A DNA stretch of 16,908 nucleotides from CAAGNP01 sp964611185 (lineage in GTDB: Bacteria > Bacteroidota > Bacteroidia > Bacteroidales > UBA932): NCBI GenBank assembly GCA_964611185.1, contig CAZSXE010000034.1, positions 1 to 16,908 of the forward strand, given 5' to 3'. Within the stretch, counting starts at the first letter, position 1, and every line of letters starts with the position of its first letter. This document shows positions 8,439 to 14,809 of this stretch, piece by piece. Below the pieces are notes generated by a model that did not search any database, had not been told where the DNA came from, and was given only the letters and a program-made list of their open reading frames with translations. The position numbers and the translations under genes were made by a program.

Positions 8439-9242
8439 ATGTATATCGACCGGATAAGCTCTCTTCAAAACCAGAAAATAAAAGATCTCCTCCTTCTTTG
8501 CGAAAAATCTCGCAAAAGAAGGGAAGAGGGACTTTTCGTAGTTGAAGGGACAAGAGAGATTAAAAATTGCATCAACTCCGGTTATAAGATTGACTCTCTC
8601 TTCTTCTGCGAAGAATTACTCTCAGAAAAAGAAGCGATTGCCACCGGCGCCCCCTCCATTTTCAGCGTTTCACGCAATGTTTACGCCAAGATTGCTCTCC
8701 GCTCCACCACTGAGGGAGCAGTAGCCATTTTTAAAGAGAGAAAGCTGCTGCTCGACGACATTGCACTTAGTGCGACACCTTTAGTTATAGTCCTCGAATC
8801 TGTCGAGAAGCCAGGAAATTTAGGTGCGATCCTTCGAACTGCCGATGCCGTAGGTGCAGATGCCGTAATAGTGTGCGATCCACTTACCGATATTTACAAT
8901 CCAAATCTCATTCGCGCAAGCATAGGGGGGGTATTCACCAATCAATTGGCAGTCTGCACATCCGAAGAGGCTCTCCATTGGCTTCGCCTAAATCGTTTTG
9001 TTATTTTATCGGCCCAGCTTCAAGACTCTGAACTATATTACGAAACAGATATGACTTCCGCTACGGCCATAGTGTTCGGCACCGAATCGGAAGGCCTCTC
9101 CACCTTTTGGAGGGTAGCTTCAGACAAGAAAATCAAGATTCCGATGCTCGGAAAGCTTGACTCGCTAAATGTCTCTGTATCAGCCGCTATCCTTTGTTAC
9201 GAAGCTATTAGACAACGCAAACAAAAGCAAAATGGACGATAA
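8439..9242 (+). CDS. SpoU/TrmH-family RNA 2'-O-methyltransferase
   Basis: This is a SPOUT-fold enzyme that transfers a methyl group from S-adenosylmethionine to a ribose 2'-OH of tRNA or rRNA. An N-terminal substrate-binding domain of the RlmB/TrmH type (about 1-100) includes RREEGLFVVEGTREI. The catalytic domain carries motif 1 in EKPGNLGAILRTADA (123-137), with the key Asn and Arg. Motif 2 is VFGTESEGL (212-220) and motif 3 is IPMLGKLDSLNVSVSAAI (234-251), which forms the knotted cofactor site. At 267 aa it has the usual size. The sequence alone does not show which nucleotide is modified, so no gene symbol is given. It starts 6 bp after lysS, and its end overlaps the aroE start by 11 bp, suggesting translational coupling. 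A strong inverted repeat lies inside its 5' end (8492-8522). Confidence 0.92.
   Translation: MYIDRISSLQNQKIKDLLLLCEKSRKRREEGLFVVEGTREIKNCINSGYKIDSLFFCEELLSEKEAIATGAPSIFSVSRNVYAKIALRSTTEGAVAIFKERKLLLDDIALSATPLVIVLESVEKPGNLGAILRTADAVGADAVIVCDPLTDIYNPNLIRASIGGVFTNQLAVCTSEEALHWLRLNRFVILSAQLQDSELYYETDMTSATAIVFGTESEGLSTFWRVASDKKIKIPMLGKLDSLNVSVSAAILCYEAIRQRKQKQNGR
8492..8522 (+). repeat. Inverted repeat (12 bp arms, one bulge) inside the methyltransferase gene
   Basis: CCTTCTTTGCGA (8492-8503) pairs with TCGCAAAAGAAGG (8510-8522) across a 6-base loop, with a single bulged A. It begins 53 bp into the methyltransferase gene, over codons 18-28. No T-run follows, so it does not look like an intrinsic terminator. 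An RNA hairpin affecting expression or stability of the lysS transcript is possible; chance is also possible. Confidence 0.5.
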
Positions 9243-10020
9243 ATCACCATCTCCGCGACATTTCGGGCTTATCGGTCATCCCATCACTCACAGCCAAAGT
9301 CCGAGATTATTTGCCGAAGCACACCCTTCCACCCGAGACACATACACCCTCATAGAGTCTGACTCATTTGAAGAGGCATTTAATATTTTCAAAGAGAAAT
9401 ACGACGCAGTAAATGTAACAGCCCCTTTTAAAGAGCTTGCATTTGAGGCCTCACAAAGACACGACTCTTTAAGTGCATTGTCAGGTGCCGCAAATTTGCT
9501 TGTAAAAATAGATGGAGAGATCAAATCATACAATACAGATGTAGAAGGGGTTATGAAATGTATCTTCAAGGCCATCGGGAAAAAGGCCGAAGAAGGGTCG
9601 CTCAAAGATGATTTAAGTACCTTTTCCACACTTGTAATAGGGATGGGCGGAGCTGGAAAAGCAGCTGCACTTGCAAGTCTTTATCTGGGTCTTAAAACCA
9701 CCATCACCAACAGGACAGAATCAAAAGCACTTGAATTTATCAACAGAATTACCCGCAAACGCACCTTTGACATATCTGCTTCTCCATACTCTGAAATAGT
9801 ACATTCAGTAAAAGAAAATCAAATAATTATCTATACTGTTCCCATTAGGATTGAAGCACTCGCCCAATGTGATTTTTCAGACAAAATCGTTCTTGAGGCC
9901 AATTACAGAAATCCATCCATAACTCCTGAATTGATAAAAAAAACCACCCTTTACATAGATGGTAAAGAGTGGTTGTTATACCAGGGTGAAGCCACCTGGA
10001 AAATTATTACTTCTTGTTAG
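9232..10020 (+). CDS. aroE: Shikimate dehydrogenase
   Basis: AroE reduces 3-dehydroshikimate to shikimate with NADPH, the step just before shikimate kinase. In the 262 aa product, the substrate-binding N-terminal part shows GLIGHPITHSQSPRLF (12-27), NVTAPFK with the catalytic Lys67, SGAANLL (84-90) and NTD with Asp103. The Rossmann part has the glycine-rich loop VIGMGGAGKAAA (135-146), and NRT (160-162) contains the arginine that usually contacts the NADP phosphate. An in-frame ATG at 9169 would overlap the upstream gene by 74 bp and add 21 unrelated residues, so I chose the ATG at 9232, which overlaps by 11 bp. The last 14 bp overlap the 3' end of the convergent transporter gene. aroK lies about 4 kb away in a separate transcription unit, so the two consecutive enzymes are encoded nearby but not together. 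Confidence 0.92.
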   Translation: MDDKSPSPRHFGLIGHPITHSQSPRLFAEAHPSTRDTYTLIESDSFEEAFNIFKEKYDAVNVTAPFKELAFEASQRHDSLSALSGAANLLVKIDGEIKSYNTDVEGVMKCIFKAIGKKAEEGSLKDDLSTFSTLVIGMGGAGKAAALASLYLGLKTTITNRTESKALEFINRITRKRTFDISASPYSEIVHSVKENQIIIYTVPIRIEALAQCDFSDKIVLEANYRNPSITPELIKKTTLYIDGKEWLLYQGEATWKIITSC

Positions 10021-11404
10021 GCTCGTCTATCTGGAGCTGAGGATTTTTCATGGAAGAAGACCTCAGAAGGATGGAAACGATTACCGCAACGATACCAAGA
10101 CCTATAAAAATAAACTCGGCATTTACAGATGCGGCAATTCCTGAATATTTGGTAAATACCATCCCCACAAATATAGGAACCAACAACATCCCCATATTCT
10201 GTATCCAGTAAATAAGAGAATACGCCGTACCGAGATTCTTTTCAGGGATGATTTTAGGAACCGAAGGCCACATAGCCGCCGGTACCAGCGAATAACCGAT
10301 ACCTAACAATGAAATCGCAAAATAGCCGTAAAACGCCACCCCCTCAGGAGCAAAAGCGATAATTAAATGAGATACTAAAACAAGTGACGATCCCAATATC
10401 ATCCAGCTTGTAGCCCTCCCCTTTTTATCAACAAGAGCGCCGAATAAAGGGGTAAAAGCGACAGTGAAGAAAGGGATCATCGCCACCATCCATTTAGCGG
10501 CATCAATCGGAATATCAAAGCGGGGAATGAGAATAGAAGTAGCGAATTTTTTAAATGAAATAATGCAGCAGTAAAAGAATACGCAAAGAAGAGAAATCAA
10601 GATAAAATGCTTATTGGAAAGCACCTTGAAAATATCCGAAAACTTAAACTTATCCTCATTGCGAATCTCTTTATTCTCAATTGCATGAGTCTGTCTGTCA
10701 AGCCTATTATCAAGGGTTATAAACACGCTCCACACTATCGCCCCTACAAACAACAAACCGAGCCCGAGCAGCGCAGGCTTCATCGTCTCAGAAAAAGGAT
10801 ACTGAAAACCAGCTGCAGACGCATCATGGGCAGCTACCAACATGGGAGAGACGACGAATGCCATAGCAGTACCCAATCTGGCCACAGCAAGCTGCAATCC
10901 CATAGCGAGAGCCATCTCCTTCCCTTTAAACCATTTGGCAATAGAACGCGTAACAGCCACACCCGCTATTTCACTTCCGAGACCGAAAAACATACAGCCC
11001 ACATAAGCGAGGGTCAAAGAGGGCTTCGCCATAAATCCGTTCATCCATATCTGAAGAGAACTTCCATCAAAACTTCCCGATATTGCGTAAGCAACAAGTG
11101 CTGCCCCCCCTACCATCATCCCTACAAAGAGAGAACCGGTAAAACGGACACCCCATTTATCGAGAAGCATTCCGCAAATAATCAACCCTCCCCACACGCA
11201 GAGAAAAGAGTATCCTCCGGCATAAAATCCATAATTTTGAGAATTCCAGCCAAGCTCAAGCAATTCAGGTGTTTTGAATAGATGAGAAAGGGTAGAAAAC
11301 ATATCATCGAAGAAATAGGATGCAAACATCGGCACGACAAGACACAGAAGAACGACCCAACGCGCCGCGGTAGAATTTCTCAGAGAACCGGATTTAGTAT
11401 CCAT
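10007..11404 (-). CDS. MFS transporter, MFSD1-like (second of tandem pair)
   Basis: This is a 465 aa inner-membrane carrier with about 12 hydrophobic segments in a 6+6 layout, split by a hydrophilic loop (LDNRLDRQTHAIENKEIRN). The MFS motif A-type loop reads GMLLDKWGVRFTG (about 78-90). The stretch KWFKGKEMALAMGLQLAVAR (157-176) and the later GYSLVPAAMWPSV and GTAYSLIYWIQNMGM closely follow wording I recall from animal MFSD1, a lysosomal dipeptide carrier. The substrate here is unknown; small peptides are an inference from that likeness. An in-frame GTG at 11410 exists, but I chose the ATG at 11404, five bases after the stop of the upstream paralogue, which implies cotranscription. The two paralogues share motifs throughout and look like an old duplication. 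The 3' end overlaps aroE by 14 bp. Confidence 0.87.
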   Translation of the reverse strand: MDTKSGSLRNSTAARWVVLLCLVVPMFASYFFDDMFSTLSHLFKTPELLELGWNSQNYGFYAGGYSFLCVWGGLIICGMLLDKWGVRFTGSLFVGMMVGGAALVAYAISGSFDGSSLQIWMNGFMAKPSLTLAYVGCMFFGLGSEIAGVAVTRSIAKWFKGKEMALAMGLQLAVARLGTAMAFVVSPMLVAAHDASAAGFQYPFSETMKPALLGLGLLFVGAIVWSVFITLDNRLDRQTHAIENKEIRNEDKFKFSDIFKVLSNKHFILISLLCVFFYCCIISFKKFATSILIPRFDIPIDAAKWMVAMIPFFTVAFTPLFGALVDKKGRATSWMILGSSLVLVSHLIIAFAPEGVAFYGYFAISLLGIGYSLVPAAMWPSVPKIIPEKNLGTAYSLIYWIQNMGMLLVPIFVGMVFTKYSGIAASVNAEFIFIGLGIVAVIVSILLRSSSMKNPQLQIDEPNKK

Positions 11405-11409
11405 AACCA

Positions 11410-12843
11410 CTACTTTTTAACATTCGGAAGTTCGAGACCGTACCCTTTCTTCTTATCCTCAATTTTCAAATATATCCCGAGGACAAAGGCTATTACGCCG
11501 AATGAAGCAAATATTATCATCGGAATCGTATAATCGTATGAAGGGAGCTGAAGACCTGTTGCGCCTGCGGCAATTTGCTGGCCGATGTCCTTTCGAGCCG
11601 CAGCAATGCCGGGATTAGTCGAATCAAGAACATTACCTATAATTTTCGGAACAAAACAAAGACCTATATTCTGAATCCAAAAAATAAGAGAATAAGCACT
11701 TCCGAGATAACGGGAATCAATTATTTTAGGAACACTCGGCCACAAGGCAGCGGGAACCAAAGAAAACGAAACACCGAGAACGACAATAATAAGGAGAGCA
11801 AACCACTGCTTCGGGAATACAGGAAGTACAAAAGCAAAAGCAAGATGGCATAAAATCATTATCAATGCGCCGTACATAAGCATCGAAGCCCCTTTTCCTT
11901 TATAATCAATAAAAGATCCGAGGAACGGAGTAAGGACCATGGCCAAAATAGGGAACCATCTGAAGAGATTTGCCGCCGCATCTGCAGGTATGGTGAGTGT
12001 ACACTCAAGGAAATTGGTAGCATACCTCTGAAATGGGAAAATAGCGGAGTAATACAAAACGCACAAAAGAGCAATAATCCAAAACATCTTACTTCCGAAA
12101 ATATACTTTATATCGCTGATCTTAAACTCCTCCTCATTTTCACTGTTTTTTATCTGTCCAAGCTGTTTATCGAGCTTGGAATCCATAAATGAGAAAACCA
12201 CGAAGTTTATGAGTCCTATCAATAAAAGAACTGTGCAGAAAGCCACAGGAGCCACTACTGAACCGTCGAATTTGGCGGCAATGAAAGGGGAAAGAGAGAG
12301 AACTGCAAAAACCCCAAGTCTCGCAATAGCCATCTCCACACCCATAGCCATAGCCATCTCTTTACCTTTAAACCATTTGGCAATAGCCTTGGAAACAGTA
12401 ATACCGGCCATCTCGCACCCGCATCCGAAAATCATAAAACCGAGACAGGCTAACTTGGCATTTCCGGGAAGAGCCACCCACCATGTATTTAACCATTCAT
12501 TCAGCTCCGTAGCCTGGAACCATTCCGATATACCTATATATTTAATAGAAGCGCCTATCACCATCAAAGAGGCCGACAGAGTCCCCGTGAAACGAATTCC
12601 GCTTTTATCAAGAATAATGCCCGCGAGAATAAGGAAGCCGCATACATTCAAGAAATATTCAGATGCAGCATAAGTTCCAAAAACATCAGGAGTCCATCCC
12701 CTCTGCCCTTCGATAAGGGACTGAAGCGGAGACATAACATCCACGAACATATAAGCGAAAAACATCATTAAGGCGATAAGGATAAGAGCTATCCATCTAA
12801 TGATAGGATTGTCCTTTAGCAATTGTTGTACTTTTTGTGTCAT
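11410..12843 (-). CDS. MFS transporter, MFSD1-like (first of tandem pair)
   Basis: This 477 aa, 12-helix inner-membrane carrier is a paralogue of its downstream neighbour. Shared blocks are GIILDKSGIRFTG (75-87), KAIAKWFKGKEMAMAMGVEM (152-171), SFSLVPAALWPSVPKII and GSAYSLIFWIQNIGL. The N-terminus (MTQKVQQLLKDNPIIRW) is short and positively charged, with no cleavable signal peptide. The central hydrophilic loop includes DSKLDKQLGQIKNSENEEE. It has an extra hydrophilic stretch before the last helix (about ARKDIGQQIAAGATGLQLPS) that the neighbour lacks. In the signature helix Glu170 replaces the Gln found in the neighbour and, as I recall, in MFSD1. It heads the minus-strand pair, with a plausible promoter at 12885-12916. 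The substrate is not known; dipeptides are the best guess from family likeness. Confidence 0.87.
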   Translation of the reverse strand: MTQKVQQLLKDNPIIRWIALILIALMMFFAYMFVDVMSPLQSLIEGQRGWTPDVFGTYAASEYFLNVCGFLILAGIILDKSGIRFTGTLSASLMVIGASIKYIGISEWFQATELNEWLNTWWVALPGNAKLACLGFMIFGCGCEMAGITVSKAIAKWFKGKEMAMAMGVEMAIARLGVFAVLSLSPFIAAKFDGSVVAPVAFCTVLLLIGLINFVVFSFMDSKLDKQLGQIKNSENEEEFKISDIKYIFGSKMFWIIALLCVLYYSAIFPFQRYATNFLECTLTIPADAAANLFRWFPILAMVLTPFLGSFIDYKGKGASMLMYGALIMILCHLAFAFVLPVFPKQWFALLIIVVLGVSFSLVPAALWPSVPKIIDSRYLGSAYSLIFWIQNIGLCFVPKIIGNVLDSTNPGIAAARKDIGQQIAAGATGLQLPSYDYTIPMIIFASFGVIAFVLGIYLKIEDKKKGYGLELPNVKK

Positions 12844-12884
12844 TTTGGTAAATTTAGTTAGATAATTTTTTCAATATTAATTGC

Positions 12885-12916
12885 CGAAATTATGCAAAAT
12901 CGCCCAATTGGCAAAA
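12885..12916 (-). promoter_or_regulatory. Putative promoter of the MFS transporter pair
   Basis: On the minus strand, TTTTG (12916-12912) lies 19 bp before TAATTTCG (12892-12885), a one-mismatch version of the Bacteroidota TTTG-N19-TAnnTTTG promoter. Transcription would start near 12880, giving a leader of about 37 nt before the ATG at 12843. A small CCAATTGG palindrome (12904-12911) sits between the two boxes and could be an operator, though it is short. Confidence 0.5.
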
Positions 12917-12962
12917 TAAAATTTCATCTCCATTTTTATTTTCCATTCTCACATATTAGTTT

Positions 12963-12970
12963 TAACTTAG
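12963..12970 (+). promoter_or_regulatory. Putative -7 box before ssb
   Basis: TAACTTAG differs from TAnnTTTG at one position and lies 25 bp before the ssb ATG, a distance like those of the boxes before parC and lysS. No TTG is found at -33 spacing. It is in the 152 bp divergent gap between the transporter pair and ssb, the longest non-coding stretch in the window. Confidence 0.35.
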
Positions 12971-12995
12971 CAGTCTGAATTTAAATCAAAAAATT

Positions 12996-13475
12996 ATGTC
13001 GTTAAACAAAGTAATGCTTATTGGCAATGTGGGCAAAGACCCAGAAGTGAGACATCTTGAAAGTGGAGTTGTAACAGCCTCATTTACAATCGCTACCACT
13101 GAAAGATACAAAGATAGAAACGGAGAGATGAAAGACCAGACAGAGTGGCATAATATCGTCTGCTGGCGTTCATTGGCAGAAATCGTAGAGAAGTATGTAA
13201 AAAAAGGGACACAGCTCTATATTGAAGGAAAAATTAAAAGCCGTTCGTATAACGACAAAGACGGAATCACCCGTTATGTTACAGAAATAGTGGCGGATTC
13301 TCTTCAAATGCTCGGGAGAAAAAGTGACAATCAAGGTTCTTATGCTCCTCAGACACCCTCGCAGCGCCCCGCAGCGGTAAATCCTTATCAGCAGCCCGCT
13401 CCTGCGCAAAACATAGCACCGTCAGAGCCTGAAACAGCATCTGAAGATGACGGAGGAGACGACCTTCCTTTTTAA
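12996..13475 (+). CDS. ssb: Single-stranded DNA-binding protein
   Basis: SSB coats single-stranded DNA during replication and repair and recruits partners, often including RecJ, through its C-terminal tip. The 159 aa protein starts with the OB-fold MSLNKVMLIGNVGKDPEVRH and continues through ASFTIATTERY, TEWHNIVCW, GTQLYIEGKI and the strand before MLGRK (about 1-110). A Pro/Gln/Ala-rich flexible linker follows (PSQRPAAVNPYQQPAPAQ), then the acidic tip DDGGDDLPF that matches the SSB partner-binding tail. Length and layout are typical of bacterial SSB. The ATG at 12996 is followed directly by the conserved N-terminus. purA starts 40 bp downstream, so read-through into purA-dxs is likely. This is probably the replicative SSB, since the tail is intact. 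Confidence 0.97.
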   Translation: MSLNKVMLIGNVGKDPEVRHLESGVVTASFTIATTERYKDRNGEMKDQTEWHNIVCWRSLAEIVEKYVKKGTQLYIEGKIKSRSYNDKDGITRYVTEIVADSLQMLGRKSDNQGSYAPQTPSQRPAAVNPYQQPAPAQNIAPSEPETASEDDGGDDLPF

Positions 13476-13515
13476 TTAAGTAAACACAATTATCAAATAC
13501 CAATTTATAAAACGG

Positions 13516-14805
13516 ATGAAAAAAACAGACGTAGTATTAGGTTTGCAATGGGGAGATGAAGGAAAAGGCAAGATAGTAGATGTTCTTGCCCGAAACTACC
13601 CCATCGTTGCAAGATTTCAGGGTGGGCCCAATGCCGGTCACTCGCTTCATTTCGGCAAGACATCATTTGTACTCCATTCAGTACCCTCAGGGGTTTTTCG
13701 TGATGGTTCTATTAATATAATAGGTAATGGCGTAGTTATCGATCCTATCATCTTCAAGGAAGAATGTAGTCAGTTAGAAGCTATCAATGTTCCGGTCAAA
13801 AAAAGAGTCTATATCTCTAAGAAAGCCCATTTCATCCTTCCCACTCACCGAATTATCGATGCTGCTTCAGAAGCCTCAAAGGGCAAATCCAAAATAGGTT
13901 CCACCCTTAAAGGGATAGGTCCCACCTATATGGATAAGACAGGAAGGAACGGTCTGAGAGTGGGAGATTTACTCTCTCCCGATTTTAAGAACAGATTTAA
14001 CGCCTTAAAAAACAAACATATTGCTTTTTTAAAGCAGTTTGACTTCGAATACGACCCCCAGCAGAACGAAAAAGAGTGGATGGAAGCTGCCGAATATATG
14101 AAAGGTTTCAATATCATCGACGGTGAATATTTTATAAATGAGAAGCTTTCGGAAGACTTGGGTGTACTTGCGGAAGGAGCCCAAGGCTCAATGCTTGATG
14201 TCGATTTCGGATCGTACCCTTTCGTAACATCATCCACTACCATCTGCTCCGGAGCATGCCTCGGACTGGGGTTAAGCCCCTCTTCCATCGGTAATGTTTA
14301 CGGAATATTCAAAGCCTACTGCACAAGAGTTGGTAGCGGTCCGTTTCCCACTGAGCTGAATGACAGTATCGGCGAGGAACTGCGTAAGAAAGGAAATGAA
14401 TATGGAGCGACTACCGGACGCTCTCGTCGCACCGGATGGCTCGATTTGGTTGCTTTGAAATACGCCATTATGCTTAACGGTGTCACTCATCTTATTATGA
14501 TGAAATCGGATGTTCTTGACGGATTTGACACCATAAAAGTCGCCACCTCATACATCGTGGATGGAAAAGAGACAAATCAGGTTCCTTTTGATACCTACGC
14601 CGAGATACTCCCCGTTTATAAAGAATTTAAAGGGTGGAAAGACGACCTCTCAAGAGCAAAGAGTGAAAAAGAACTCCCCGAAGAGTTTTTGCACTACATC
14701 GGTTTTATAGAAAAAGAACTTGGAGTACCCATTTACATTATCTCATTAGGTCCCGACAGAGAACAGACCATAATAAGAGAAGTAGAAAAAAGGAAAGGAA
14801 AATAG
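13516..14805 (+). CDS. purA: Adenylosuccinate synthetase
   Basis: PurA joins IMP and aspartate using GTP to make adenylosuccinate, the first committed step from IMP to AMP. The 429 aa protein shows the N-terminal loop QWGDEGKGK (11-19) with catalytic Asp14, and NAGHS with the catalytic His42. It also shows GNGVVIDP, the IMP-binding stretch STLKGIGPTYMDK, EGAQGSMLDVDFGSYPFVTS, and the aspartate/GTP loop GATTGRSRRTGW. All are family hallmarks, and the length is normal. The ATG at 13516 places the first motif at the expected position. It lies 40 bp after ssb and 4 bp before dxs, so it is most likely the middle gene of a three-gene unit. No promoter box was found in the short gap before it. Confidence 0.98.
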   Translation: MKKTDVVLGLQWGDEGKGKIVDVLARNYPIVARFQGGPNAGHSLHFGKTSFVLHSVPSGVFRDGSINIIGNGVVIDPIIFKEECSQLEAINVPVKKRVYISKKAHFILPTHRIIDAASEASKGKSKIGSTLKGIGPTYMDKTGRNGLRVGDLLSPDFKNRFNALKNKHIAFLKQFDFEYDPQQNEKEWMEAAEYMKGFNIIDGEYFINEKLSEDLGVLAEGAQGSMLDVDFGSYPFVTSSTTICSGACLGLGLSPSSIGNVYGIFKAYCTRVGSGPFPTELNDSIGEELRKKGNEYGATTGRSRRTGWLDLVALKYAIMLNGVTHLIMMKSDVLDGFDTIKVATSYIVDGKETNQVPFDTYAEILPVYKEFKGWKDDLSRAKSEKELPEEFLHYIGFIEKELGVPIYIISLGPDREQTIIREVEKRKGK

Positions 14806-14809
14806 CAGA

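Noticed and set aside
9169..9231. Upstream ATG at 9169 for aroE
   Set aside because: It would overlap the methyltransferase gene by 74 bp and add 21 residues with no likeness to AroE; the ATG at 9232 is just before the conserved start.
10607..11281. Plus-strand open frame of 224 codons opposite the downstream MFS gene
   Set aside because: The product is rich in His, Arg, Ser and Lys without domains, as expected for the antisense of a membrane protein gene; the MFS frame is clearly the real one.
12176..12673. Plus-strand open frame of 165 codons opposite the upstream MFS gene
   Set aside because: It is antisense to conserved transporter helices with no start context or known motif.
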